Shown in pieces: positions 47,801 through 59,404 of a stretch of 64,000 nucleotides of DNA. Source of the stretch: Saksenaea vasiformis B4078 (taxonomy: Eukaryota; Mucoromycota; Mucoromycetes; Mucorales; Saksenaeaceae); the NCBI GenBank assembly GCA_000697055.1, contig JNDT01002282.1, positions 161,262-225,261 of the forward strand, in the 5' to 3' direction. Both the position numbers and the translations under genes were made by a program. The number at the start of each line of letters is the position of its first letter. Within the stretch, counting starts at the first letter, position 1. Below the pieces are notes generated by a model. It saw only the letters and a list, made by a program, of their open reading frames with translations. It made no database searches and was not told the origin of the DNA.

Positions 47801-50800
47801 GTGCGAGATGGATTCACCTTTTGCACGTACACTTCGATGAAGTTCTGCAAGTTATTGTGATACAGGTAGAGAACAAGGTCGTGAACGAATCCAAATCGAT
47901 CGCAAACGATGATCAGAGGGAGCTGATCGCTAAGTTTCGCTTCCTACAAAGCACATTAAGTACAATTGTCATCTGAGAGCTAAAAAGAAACACAAACCTT
48001 CAAGAAGTTCTTCACTTTCTCGGCATCATAATAGTTGCTCTCACGGCAAATACGCTCAACTTCCCGAATGTTACCAGTACGACACGCAGCCTGGATGTAC
48101 TTAAAGTGGACCAACGGATCTTGGCTCACGTTGACAATTGATCCCAGATAGTAATACAAGCCTAATGATTGGATAAGCTTTTGCCATATTCCTTGTTTTC
48201 TCTTTACCTTCGTTGCTCTTGAAGGATTCAAACAGATCGATCAGATTGTGGGGTTGCAGTTGCTCAGAGTATTTGATTGCAACTTGCACTACTATCTGGA
48301 GATTCTGACGCAAATTGTTGGTGAGCATCTCGTTCAAGCACTCCAACGACTGGTCGACGGAAAGAGTTCCGAAATAATCTACAAGCCAATCCGCCTTCAT
48401 CAAGTGAGTGTAAGGGATAATACGCTTAATATCGTGAATATCGGTATAGTGTTCCAAAGCCTAGCGGATAACAAGGATACCAAGTTAGCAAAGCGTATGT
48501 AAGTCATGTCTGTACATACACGTTGGTACAAGCCAGCCTTCTCGCACAGTGATCCAATGGTGACACGGTCATAGTGGGTGAGCATTCCTGCGCTCAAAAT
48601 CGCATCGGCAACCTGAGGTGCATGTATCAAGTTCATCTCCAACACTCGGGTCTGCAAGTTGGCATGTTCAAGGTTGTTGTCTCGCAGATAGTCCAGCAAG
48701 AAGGAAGTAGCTTGCTGGATCATGTTTTGTGACATGAATACGTCCACAACCTGCGCATTGCCGTTAGTCCCTCCACATTGATTTTCATGACAGGACTCAC
48801 CTTGTCGGGTTCAATCAAGGAACCATCGGTGTCATTCACAAGAGCAGTGGCAAATTCTGCAGCCTTGTCAGCATCCGAACGAGCAATGTTATACAGCAGA
48901 GAGTTATAGTCAGGAGTGAAATCGACGGTTTTTGCGTAAGCAATGATCTTATCGTATTGGCGATTCTCAGCAAAACAAACGACGACCTGTACTACTTGTT
49001 AGTGATCTTAACGTGTCAGATCCATAGTCTACCTTGTGGGGTACATGCGCACGCAAATACACAGACAATGCCAACACAGAATCGTGCTGTTTAACGAAGT
49101 CGCCAAGCTCTTCACTGCATTCTAGCTTATCCTCCTTGAGCCACTTCTCGAGCAGAGGCTTGCGGTTCTGTGTCAAGATAGGCTTGGCCAGTTCAAGCGA
49201 TTCATACTTGTTAAGGCCACCTTTTTCAAGCAAAATTCCAAAGTACTGCAAAATTGGGGACATTTGATTAGGTGTACCAGTGATTTGTCTGAAACGATCG
49301 ATCGTCTGTACTGTACGGAGGATCCCCTAATAAAATAATCGCATAAGAGATTACATCCAGCAAAGCTTATACAACGTACCCTGGGCGAGTTTGCAGCGAC
49401 CTTGGCAGCCTCACCGTAAGCACCAGAGGCAAACAGCTGGTTGAACCGTTGCTCGTACAGATTATCAGCTCCTGGGAGTCCACCACGAGATGCCAGCTTG
49501 ATAGCCAGCTCTGTATTGTTCAGGGTGTTGATAATATATGGAATGATGGTGGTCTCGTCCAATGAAACAGATAAAACCTTATCATTGATCGTGTGTCAGT
49601 TTCGCATTTCGCGTACCCTATTCGCGGTTACCTGTCCTTTCTTATTGACGCCAATGATACCAGAAGTTGCTGTATGCTCCGCAGTGACGAAAATAGTATC
49701 ACCGCTGATTCTGTTCATGTAAATACAGGTACCACTCTCGAGATCGTACAAGTGGATGAAGCCCATCTTGGTGACGAGGTAGATGATACCATATTTGTTG
49801 CTGATCTGCATAGCAACTGGGAAGTCCGCAGCAGCTTCTGGAGGAAAGAACACCTCGACTGCCTTCTTTTGGAAGGGAGGATTATCTCCTTGATGATCCA
49901 CTTCGATGATTTGAAGCTACATATTCAGGGATTAGCTCACCATGATTTCGAAGTGCATATCAATTTTACCTTGGCTTGGCCATTAGCGCCACGAACAGCG
50001 AAGGTGAATAACTTGGTTGGGCTTCGTGCTCCATCTAAATCCAGTTCGGCAAATGCAGCAGCGTGGCCATCAATAGGTTGGCTGACACGACGTTCTGTAG
50101 AGTACAGCTGCATGTGACCGACAACACGGTTCTGTGCTGACGATATTCCAATGAGGACGAGCCATTTTCCATCAGCTGAGCTTCGATAGTTGATAATTTG
50201 GCACCCCGTGAGATTTTGATGTCTGTCAAACATTTTCTCTGGAGGAGAATCGCCCTCGATAGACCAATGGTATACTGCGTTTTCTGTTGCTAGACCTAAT
50301 GTCTTCACGTTGATCCACTTCCAAAATACAACATCCTCATGCATAATGTGTGACTTGAGCTTCGATTTCAACTCAAGATTAAACACCTGAAGTTGCTTTT
50401 GTGCTAAATATATTCCGCGATAAGTCCGATGCCATAACTGTAAAGAATACCTTTGAGAGCCATCACTTTAGTCGTTGGATGCATAACGACGGAGTCTGCC
50501 GTAATTGGACGCCTCATCATCTCATTATTGTTTGCAAGGTCAATAATGACCACCTGATTCGCGTTATTCGCTTGCTCGCGCACGCATATAAAACGATCGG
50601 ATTCCATAGTCAGCGTATTAAAGCCAATGCTGGCCCCGTTGACGCCAAGAGATTGCAACTAAGGAAACATCGTTTAAAACGCGTCAAATTACTTTTTGGT
50701 AGATAGATAGACTTCATAAGCCAGTAGTTGGCAAAGAAAAAAAAGAGGCTCGTGCCCATCCGGGAAGCTTACCTGGGCATGCTCTTGAAACTTTATGGGC

Positions 50801-50814
50801 AGCTGTTCACTCAT
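44826..50814 (-). CDS. CHC1: Clathrin heavy chain
   Basis: A long multi-exon gene from ATG at 50812-50814 ([14 protein letters not shown]) to the stop at 44826, roughly 1670 residues across about 15 exons. The N-terminal seven-blade propeller is visible in pieces such as [34 protein letters not shown] and [20 protein letters not shown]. The leg carries the alpha-solenoid clathrin repeats, for example KFDVNAINVLIE-type segments and [17 protein letters not shown]. The C-terminus is Pro/Met/Gln-rich ([15 protein letters not shown] ... [10 protein letters not shown]). PLMLT resembles the QLMLT site that Hsp70 uses for uncoating animal clathrin. The protein forms triskelia for endocytic and Golgi coats. 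Introns are about 50-70 bp, all GT-AG where checked. Confidence 0.95.
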
Positions 50815-51380
50815 CGTCTGCTCTGTATGAATAGTATTTGAACAGGTTCTGGTTCAGGATAAGAAAAAAGGAATAAATAAACGGTCTATAAATATATCAT
50901 AACTGTAATATTTTACCTGTTTGTCTCCTTCCAAATCGCACGACAGAGCTGAAGAAAAAGGAACCAAAGGCAAGAATTAGAACGACACACGTCAGAGACT
51001 CGATACGTCATGATTCCCTTTTTGGGTGGTTGTCGCTCTTAATTTTTCAGCGAGCGGGAAGATTTTCATAGCCCGATGCCAAGTAACTGTTTTGCACCAG
51101 CTTATATTGCTCATATCATTCTTGCTGGATTCAATAACTGACTTTTTCGGTTAGGAAATGCTTCATTGACAGAGGTATTTGTAAGATTCTTCCATAAGTA
51201 GTCCTTGATAGTGCAGACAGCATACCAAGATATAACGCTTTGAATTCGTCGCGTCTGGGATGGATCCACTACCGAGGCACAGTAACCAAATTTTATATGT
51301 TTTAGCTGAAGCAAGTATACGCAACAGTAACGAACGTTTTTATTATTATTTACAGCCATCCATCATCACTATGTTCGTCT
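50815..51380. other. Intergenic, CHC1 promoter side
   Basis: This region holds the clathrin 5' flank and the acyl-CoA dehydrogenase 3' flank. GTAAGCTTCC-type splice signals lie inside the gene, not here. A purine-rich stretch at 50740-50755 and 50930-50970 may include an untranslated exon. No separate gene is seen. Confidence 0.45.
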
Positions 51381-52883
51381 CTATTTGTACTGAGACGATA
51401 CCAGCTTAGCAATGGTTTGGAGCTGGATGTTGCTTGTTCCTTCGTAAATGGCGCCAATCTTTGCGTCTCTGTAGAACTTCTCAACGCCCAACTCGCGGGT
51501 GAAGCCAACACCGCCACACCATTCGATAGCCTTGCTAGCCGCCTTCTCGGCTACTTGGGATGAGTAAAGCTTAGCCATGGCAGCTTGAGCAATGAAAGAT
51601 CTGCCTTCTTCCTTGAGACGTGCAGCATTGTACGTCAACAGTCTCGCTGCTTCAATTTCCACGGCGACTATACAAATAGGCTTTAGCAAACGATAGTTGA
51701 TTGTTTCCTCTACTTACTCTGTGCATATTGATGCTGCATGGCTTGGAAATCACCAATGTATGTGTTGAATTGCTTTCGCTGGAAAAGATAAGGCAAAGCG
51801 ATGTCATATGCGCCTTGTGCCAGACCAATCATCTGGGCAGCAATACCAATACGACCTTCATTAAGGATCTCAATAGCGTACTTGTAACCCTTGCCAATTT
51901 CACCAAGGATGTTCTCCTTCGGAACGATAACGTCGTCAAAGTTGAGAACACAAGTAGATGAAGCACGGATACCAAGTTTGCTCTCCTTCTTTGCAACCTG
52001 CACGCCCATGGATTTCTCTACAACAAAGCAGGTAATACCTTTGTAGCCCTTGCTAGGATCCACGTTTGCAAACACCAGGAAGAAATCGGCTTCGGCAGAG
52101 TTGGTAATCCACATCTTGGAACCATTCAGGACATAATGGTCGCCACGCTCAGTAGCGCGTGTTTGGAGCGCAAATGCATCAGAACCCGAGGCAGACTCGG
52201 AGAGACAGAAACTACCGACAGTATCGGTAGCGAGTTTTGGAAGGTATCTCTTCTTGATATCTTCACTGCCATATTTGCGAACAAGGGTACCAACCAGGGT
52301 ATTCTAGAGAGTCACAGTTAGACCTCTCTTAACCAGCAATTATACAACATACCTGGACATCACAAAGAACACTAACAGAAGGATCAATCTTGGCGAGCTC
52401 TTCGATGGTAATAATGGCCGAGGTGAAGGAGCAATTGGAACCGTCGTATTCAGCTTCAGTCTCAATTCCCATCAGCTATTGAAAATGTATTTTAAATGTA
52501 ACGTCATCAAGAAGCATTATATTTACTTACACCTTGGTCAAAAAGACCCTTAAGAACGGACTTGTCCATGTATTCCTTCTCATCCATCTCGGCAACCTTC
52601 GGCTTTACAACATCCTGCGCAAATCTAGCGACTGCAGGCTGCTGTCAATTATATTTCAGTAAGGAAAGCGTACATACCTGTCTCCCTTAACATAAGCTCT
52701 TCGTCGGTGAAGGAGTGGAGGGAGGTAGGGACGGCGACAGCGTTACGGGCAACGGCGCTGTGGGTGAAGGATCTATTGGTAAACGTTTTAGGGCAACTGA
52801 GACACATATCATTCTCCGCTGAGGAACCTCTTTGGGACGACACGGGTAGCTAGGCGGACAGAGTTAACAGCAGAGCGCAACAT
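51381..52883 (-). CDS. Acyl-CoA dehydrogenase, short/branched-chain type
   Basis: Five or more exons run from ATG 52881-52883 to the stop at 51381. The start [20 protein letters not shown] is a strong mitochondrial presequence. Later parts show the flavin-dehydrogenase pattern: [110 protein letters not shown] and the catalytic-loop Glu in [17 protein letters not shown]. This Glu position matches SCAD/SBCAD enzymes. The enzyme oxidises short or branched acyl-CoA with FAD, passing electrons to ETF in the mitochondrial matrix. The presequence frame hits TGA at about 52809, and the next block is one frame over (see findings). Apart from that the exons splice cleanly. Confidence 0.87.
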
Positions 52884-53639
52884 GGTGAATGAAGTGTGAG
52901 GTGAAGAGGTGAAGAAGAGGACTGAACGTTTCCCCGGTTACGCGTATAACTGAATTGATTTAACATTTTCACATGACGACCACTCATTTGTTACACCGCC
53001 CATCTATCTCCACAATCTGAGTTCCTTCTTCCCTTTGCACCAGTTATATCGCAAGCTCGGCGGTACATGCAAATCCTCGGTGGAACCCGCATTGAGGGTA
53101 GCGATGTGGCATTGTAGAATATGTATGACCCATATTCGACACCTCACTTAAAAACTTCAAGAGACACTGACGTCCCTATTTGGCAGTATATTGCAGTATT
53201 CATAGGTATGGATACGGTAGAAAGCATCGCTTTCCTTTGCATTCAACTTCTTTCCGAGGTTTGTTGGCCCTCAAAGATACATCAGTATTGCTTATGAAAG
53301 CACGAAGGTGATTGGTCCCAGACTTCCCGATGTTTGCTTTCCGTTCTGCCTGTCTCTGCAGTTTTGCTTCATGTATACTTATTAATGACGGTCATACTTT
53401 TTACCGCCATTAATAAGCGTAGTTCCTATCCCTTTCGTTGCTTATCGGAGGTCTGCATGGTTATAAAAACAATTTTGGTCTCCACATGGCATGCTGCATG
53501 TTGCAAGTTGAAAATGTTTAATAGCGGCAAAGGAGCATTTACTGATACCTATCATCGTGCCAGGGGCGAAGTTATACTATGTTCTGACAGGAGCGATTTT
53601 ACCATGAAGGGTACAATATAAATGATTGTCTGAATTATA
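52884..53639. other. Intergenic, no gene seen
   Basis: This follows the dehydrogenase start. Minus-strand promoter elements are probable near 52900-53000. A plus-strand frame at 53334-53621 has no domain. Confidence 0.45.
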
Positions 53640-53940
53640 GTGTTTCGCAAAATGAATGTCGCAAAGGAAAGAAAAAAAATGTGGTTAGCGAACTACAAAA
53701 ATGGAAATCAATTCGGGGTCGATCTTTTTACACTCACCTGTTCCAATCGAAGTTCTCGACTTCCTATTTTTTTTTTTTTTTCTTGTGGCAATACTTACGA
53801 CATTGTCCAAATGTCGCGAGCTTCTGTTGCTCGGATTCTTCGATTTTCAGTCTTCGCAGAGAGGGCATCTAGATGTGAGTCTGTGAATGCCTCTTCGACG
53901 TTGACCACAATTAAGCGTCCATGAGACTCAGCGCTTTTCA
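53640..53940 (-). pseudogene. Decayed inverted copy of the 3' end of the Fanzor-like gene at 54571
   Basis: Read on the minus strand, this segment gives SAESHGRLIVVNVEEAFT and, after a gap, RRIRATEARD. It matches the intact gene's AEFHGRLLTVNVGEGFT and QIIRATEARDD. The zinc-finger part between them is deleted. The matching continues past the stop codon into the flank, where TTCGCTAAC-ACATTTTTTT-CTTTCCTTTGCGACATTCATTTT is shared. So DNA, not only protein, was duplicated in inverted orientation, and then decayed. Confidence 0.8.
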
Positions 53941-54322
53941 GTATGGTAGGTGATCATTGCCATCCAACGCTGGTGTATTACTGAATGCAGATAATATTTT
54001 GATTCAGACATTGGACAACATTACTTTCCTCAATTACGTGGGGAAATGGGTGGTGGCGGATGTTTGTAATATGCTTGCTCTCGTCAACCAGTTTGATTTA
54101 TGCAAACCTGTCTCATGGAGCTAATAAACTTTAGCGTAATGCAGGAACGACAAAGTAGTATGATTCTAGCTAAAACCATGTTTACGCTTTTTAAATGATG
54201 ATAACAATTTATGATAACGATTTTAAGCAGGAGCATCCGCCCACTTGGCAATTCTACGATACCAGATCGAAGTGTGAATTTGTTACTCGTTGAAAACAGG
54301 TGTGAGAAAGCTTTTCTTATTT

Positions 54323-54466
54323 CACTACGGGAAACCCGGTTCGTGATTGACTACTTCTCCTTGAGTAAAAGAATAGTCCACCAGCAACCTGTACCACACT
54401 AGTTCCTGGTGGACTATTTTGTACTCAAGGAAAAGTAGTCAATCAGGAACCGGGCTTCCCATAGTG
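54323..54466. repeat. Long hairpin: about 60-bp arms, 23-bp loop
   Basis: The arm at 54323-54383 (starting CACTACGGGAAACCCGGTTC) is reverse-complemented at 54407-54466 (ending GAACCGGGCTTCCCATAGTG) with only about 6 mismatches or gaps. It lies between the decayed copy and the promoter of the Fanzor-like gene. Its size and symmetry suggest a foldback MITE or a structured RNA. Confidence 0.85.
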
Positions 54467-54508
54467 TTTATCACTCTATCCTTTCTGATTTATCACTCCA
54501 TTCTTTTC

Positions 54509-54517
54509 TTATATATC
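54509..54517 (+). promoter_or_regulatory. TATA box of the short Fanzor-like gene
   Basis: TTATATATC lies 54 bp upstream of the ATG at 54571, next to two imperfect TTTATCACTCCATTCTTTTC-type direct repeats (54469-54540). Spacing fits a normal fungal start. Confidence 0.45.
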
Positions 54518-54570
54518 ACTTCATTCTTTTCTCTTTTCACTCTTATGTTCTTTCTTTCCTAACAAGACTG

Positions 54571-55139
54571 ATGTCCAGAACCGTGCGTGAATTCATAAGA
54601 AGAAAGAAATTAGAAAAGCAAAGACGGCTACTTGAAGAAGCTGAAAATGCAACAACTGATGATGAACAGCCCCGTAAGTTTTTTTTTTTTGGCTTTGCTT
54701 GAAGTCGTGCATCTGACCTGTATTCTGTCAAGCTCCCAAACGGAAGAAGCGAGTGAAAGGTCGACAGACTAGGAGACGGCAAATTTGGAAGAAGCCCCAT
54801 GGCCAAGCCAGGACTCTCAGAAAGTTGCTGAAGAGAGCCGAGTTCCATGGACGTTTGCTTACGGTCAATGTCGGGGAAGGATTCACCAGCCAGGTCTGTA
54901 GTACGTGCGGTCATCAAGGCATGGAAAGTGTAGAGATCGACGATTCGAAATTGCATAGCGTAGTACTCTGTAACAACTGCTTACGTATTTGGCAAGGAGA
55001 TATCAATGCCGGTCGAAACATTCACGCCTTGGCAATGCTGTCCATTCTTGCCGACCATACGCCAGACTCACGTCCACGTGTCCTGTCTGTGAACGTCGAA
55101 GATCAAATAATCCGAGCAACAGAAGCTCGCGACGATTAG
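54571..55139 (+). CDS. Stand-alone Fanzor/TnpB C-terminal (zinc finger plus RuvC-III) protein
   Basis: Exons 54571-54673 and 54733-55139 (GTAAGT donor, TCAAG acceptor, phase 1) give 169 residues. The first 60 or so residues are strongly basic (MSRTVREFIRRKKLEKQRRL; KRKKRVKGRQTRRRQIWKK). The rest holds the TnpB/Fanzor end: VNVGEGFTSQVCSTCGHQG, then VVLCNNCLRIWQGDINAGRN. This has both CxxC pairs and the D-x-N-x-G-x-N form of RuvC-III. No RuvC-I or RuvC-II part is present and no room exists upstream, because a TATA box and repeats precede the start. Cleavage activity is therefore not expected unless it pairs with another protein. It could be a recent truncation that keeps a frame by chance or a domain put to a new use, such as nucleic-acid binding. 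Confidence 0.75.
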
Positions 55140-55763
55140 ACTGTCGTAAGTATAGCAAAACATCGATTTCCATTTTTGGTAGTTCGCTAACGACATTTTT
55201 TTTTCTTTCCTTTGCGACATTCATTTTTGGAAAAACAGTATTCTGCACCGTCATATTAAGGAACAGAGATCCTTGTATGCTATTGTTGTTAAGAAGTGAA
55301 GCCAATTTCTCGCTAAATGTCGATACTGTGCGCCTTGAGAAGTTTTTATACATCTAATCAAACTCCGCAAACATCAGTTAAACATGATCTTCTCTGGATG
55401 TACCCACAGGTTCTACATGCAAACTAGCAAAAAGCTCAGTTTACAAACTTCCTTATTCGGCGGATCGTTACTACAGACATGATACGAATGTTGGGGATCC
55501 TGCAGAAAGCCAAGGTAGCAAGTCTACGGGATCGTCATGTGCCTTGGCCACCTCTTCTCCAGTTGACATTCTCATTCTCAGCGACCTTACCCTTTTATAA
55601 CCTATGCGAAATCTTGACGTCCAGATACTTGGGCGAACAAACGGCAATAAGGTTTAGAAAGAACAGCGCTCGTAGTGAAAAGGAAAAATGAAGAATGAAA
55701 ACGATACCAACTCACAGCCCTATCATCAGATTTATTCAACCTATATAAATCGTTTTAAACCGA
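55140..55763. other. Intergenic: 3' flank of Fanzor-like gene, nicastrin 3' region
   Basis: The first 110 bases are shared with the inverted copy at 53640. A 70-residue plus-strand frame at 55479-55691 has no domain. Nothing else is supported. Confidence 0.5.
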
Positions 55764-58295
55764 TTATTCGGTCTTCAATGCTTTCTTAAGGTATTTTTGT
55801 ATTAGAACCACGACGATAATACTTGCTAGAGCCCAGAAGATGCCGACGAGGAGTTCCATGATCTGATACTGCTTGGAGGTCACCAAAAACACTCGTAACG
55901 TGGGTGTGTTCCATCTATATATAGTTTAATGCCGGTCAATAAGCAATGGGCGTTATCGGTGCCCAACTTACGTGCTTTCTGTCCATGTTCCTTTCGTTGG
56001 GTCAACGACGCGCGTCTCACCTGTTGCTTCATCGTACTGAAGGCCCGTTCCATAAGCGTTGTGGTAGGCTGTTAGAGACTTAGTACATCGCTGTTTGATG
56101 CAGTATTCCCCTTTCTGACAGTCTTGCATCGTGTTGCAAGACGTGTTGCTGGGAATTCCAGTTACACCGCCTAGGAAGTTAAATGCAAATCGGGCAACTA
56201 GGTGAGGCTGTGGATTATCAAATCTAAACACAGAAGAATAATGGCTGATTCGTGAAACGTCGCCTGTCACTAGTAGAGAGGTTAGTCATTATGGAGGACA
56301 CTAATTCTTATTACCATTGAAATACGTGTGCATGAATGGGCAGGAAAAATTGGATACAAGGCAATCCATGAGCGTTTCAACTAATGTGCAGTTTGCACTG
56401 AGTTGGTCTGCAGTTCCGTTAGAGGATGATCCCTTCGCCCGATCATAAACTGCCCGTGCCGTGCTCGTGGCAAGATCACAAATATACTGCGTTGTTGCTG
56501 CCGAGTCATAGGTATCATCTAGGTCATTGTTGTAGTAACTACTTCAAAATTTAATGGATGAAGCTGGCATATGGTGTCATCCACCTTCCTAATTCTTTCT
56601 GGAAATCAGTAATGACCACTGCTTCAAGGTTCCGGTTCTTGGTGAGGAAGCTCATTGCACTACTTGGTGGTAGCTTTCTTTCAACTCCATCTACATTGGC
56701 AGGCTGCAGCTGAGCCTTTGCGTTCGTTTGCTGGTTGGTCTGTCTCAGGGCATCAACAATGGAAGAGCTTTTCATCATATCGTCAACATGCATCCAATAG
56801 CTGCTGTAATTATCTCCTGAACCACCCACTGAATTAAGCTCGATAACACTCTCGATATTATCAAAGTTGATTCGTTTGAAATTTAGATCGGCTACGCAAG
56901 GGAATGTGCACGGCGCGTTTGCATATGGGCAAGCTGTAGCTCGACTGGCATTTGTACACTGGAACGGTGTAGATATATCTTGAACAAACCGTTGTGATCC
57001 AGCAAAACCCCATGACTCAGCTGCAAACAAGGTATATAGAATATGTTTCGGGAACGTCGTGATAGGTACTGGCGCCTATCTGTTGGTCAGTATCGTAGTC
57101 TCCGTTTTTATAGACTCATCTTACCCGACTGAGGGTATCTGCAATTGAAAGCACAGCGACAAAAGCAGATATATCGTGGTTGGCACCAACTGTCAGGTCG
57201 TGAAATAAGGATCGACTATCCATTCCTGCAGAAATTACAATAATTGGCTTTCCGTCGTCAGCAGCCATATCGAGTGATGGGGACGAATAGACAGACATGG
57301 ATCCGACCGCTTGACACCAACCTAGGAACATCGTCAGAAATTTCACTTTAGCAGGATACTATTTACCCCGTCGTAAACACGTTTCTGAATCCACAGCCGC
57401 CCACATAAATGCGTCAAAGTCAACGGCCTGTAACGGATAGTCTTGGTAATTCTTATTTTGATTATAAGAAATGCCCTAATGATAATCGATAAGCTGATGC
57501 TTTGCAAGCTTACGGTCTACTTCATACCCGTAAAAGAAAACTGTACACTTGCTTTGCATATTTATCTCGCGAATTTAGAGCAAAAATTGGAATATCAAGG
57601 CTCTCTTCGATGATACCCTCACCCTGTAACGCTAAATCAACACAGGCACGGACTCTGTTGTAGACAGGTACCTTTGGATTCCATACGTACTGATCAGGAT
57701 CATTTGCATATAATCCAAATTGGCAATTGGGGCAATTCGTGTCGGGCGACCATTCTGGCTTATCTGGTGCCAAAGGATCACTGTGTAATATTGCTATCAA
57801 GCCTGTCACTCGTTTCGAATCCGCAAGCTCATGGACATTCTTCCTGTTTCAAGAGAAGTAAGTTTATCAAGTTCCTTAGGTTTTCTGATGGATCCCACTT
57901 TGTTAATAGATTATATGGGAGAACAACTGCATATAGATCGTTCGTGACTGGACTTCCTGCAACGAATCTGTCGATATCGTCTTGCGACTGCACTTGGTAC
58001 AGTATGCCACTCGAAGTATGGGGTGCTAATACCGATAAACAATAGTCAAGAAAGGACTGTAGTTGAACCATCTGGTACCATGACATCCGATTGTCCCTGT
58101 TGCATTCAATAGACGAACGCAAGGCCAGTTATTCAATTTGGCGTATATGTATGGATTTAAGCTTGAAGAGATGTCCTGTGCTTCAACATGCCGATGAGCC
58201 ACCGCTTCTGCGAAAGTCTCTCCTAGTTTACCCAGAGAAGATAACATCCATATCTTCAGTAGCACAGCGCCTGTCACAAACGAGCAAAAGCGCAT
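55764..58295 (-). CDS. NCSTN: Nicastrin, gamma-secretase subunit
   Basis: A multi-exon gene from ATG at 58293-58295 to the stop at 55764, about 650-700 residues. The start MRFCSFVTGAVLLKIWML resembles a signal peptide. Then comes NNWPCVRLLNATGTIGC, matching the conserved PCVRLLNAT-x-x-x-GC of nicastrins. The large ectodomain shows AGMDSRSLFHDLTVGANHDI (animal form LDSRSFFWN) and AAESWGFAGSQRFVQDI (animal form ETFDYIGSSRMVYDM), then many Cys. The C-terminus has one membrane segment (LLVGIFWALASIIVVVLI) followed by a short basic tail KYLKKALKTE. Nicastrin, with presenilin, Aph-1 and Pen-2, forms the intramembrane protease gamma-secretase; it gates substrates. I did not trace every exon, and presence of the three partners cannot be judged here. 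Confidence 0.87.
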
Positions 58296-59116
58296 GAGCA
58301 GAAAAAGGAAAGAGGTCACTGCTGAAAGCTGTTGCTTGGATATGCGCCACCAGCAGTGATTGCGACACGGACAGACTTGCACCATATTTGGAATTTTAAG
58401 TACCGGTGACACAAACGACAGCTTCTTGTTGTGCAACGGCTTTCCCGCATGGAGGAGTCAAATTCGCTCAAATAATGGAGAACAAGACCTCTTGATAATT
58501 TCTATATGGTTAGTCTGCCATGTGCGTATGAATCAAGACCACTGCGTTGTGGAGGATTGGAAAAGCTAGGAGAGGTGGGTCAATTGCTGAGCTTGATTGT
58601 GGCACATCTGCCCCCTTACCACAAAATTTGCTGCTGACTAGGAGGAGCGTGTGATTCATTTTGGGTACCAAATGTCACCATACGGTTTCGTTATTTTTCT
58701 TCTTTAGCGTCGAGATGTGGAAAGACAGTTATCTGCGGCATCTCAAACTTGGGTGCAGCGTACCGCCTGGTCTTGCAAAGTACAATGCCTGCTTTCGAAA
58801 ATTCGACAAAGATAGTAAGTATAACAATAACATCCTTGGCGTACATTGTCAGCTTGCGCACCGCGAGAGGAATCCGTTGAGCAGCCTAGACCTTGCTGAA
58901 TTGACTTCAACAGACTCTAATCATTAGTAAAGCTACGTCCAGCGAGGAACTCAGCTACTCCAGATCTTGAGTGGAAAGAAGCTGCAACTTTTCCCTATCG
59001 GTTATTCATACTGTTAATGGCTGAATAGCGTCAAAGGCGCATCTCTTCCCCACGATAGATGGGTCTGTTTGAAAGGAGAGTCAGCTAGCGTCGGAACTTC
59101 TTCATAGAGAGCTTTT

Positions 59117-59208
59117 TGTTGGCTGCTTCGTCTGCTTCACTGAATTTCCGACGCGACGGGATTTCGTCGGTCTCCAATAGTTCCTACGTAGCAGACGAAG
59201 CCAGCACC
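59117..59208. repeat. Inverted repeat with GC-rich arms
   Basis: TTGGCTGCTTCGTCTGCT at about 59117-59134 is mirrored by AGCAGACGAAGCCAGCA at about 59192-59208, with one extra base. Inside is a second small inversion (CCGACG ... CGTCGG). It could be a structured transcript or element end. Confidence 0.6.
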
Positions 59209-59404
59209 AGTTCTGACTAATCCGAAGCTGAAAGTATCACGGGTTGCTACTGCTACTTTCCATTTTGTTTTTCCCATCCATCATAGAAGCCAGCTTTTTG
59301 TCCTTTCATATATATATTGTAACCTTAATCCTACCAAAACGTTATAGAAAGAAATATATTTTACTGTTTATTTAACAATTTTTTATGCTACTGTAGATAG
59401 ATCT

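Noticed and set aside
49593..50117. 174-residue plus-strand frame inside the clathrin gene
   Set aside because: Antisense shadow of conserved clathrin exons.
54543..54956. 137-residue minus-strand frame over the short Fanzor-like gene
   Set aside because: Antisense shadow; the plus strand carries the zinc-finger and DxN motifs and proper splicing.
54571..55139. Bacterial IS605 insertion as source of the TnpB-like gene
   Set aside because: The gene has a spliceosomal intron and a TATA box, and flanks are fungal, so a eukaryotic Fanzor-type origin fits better.
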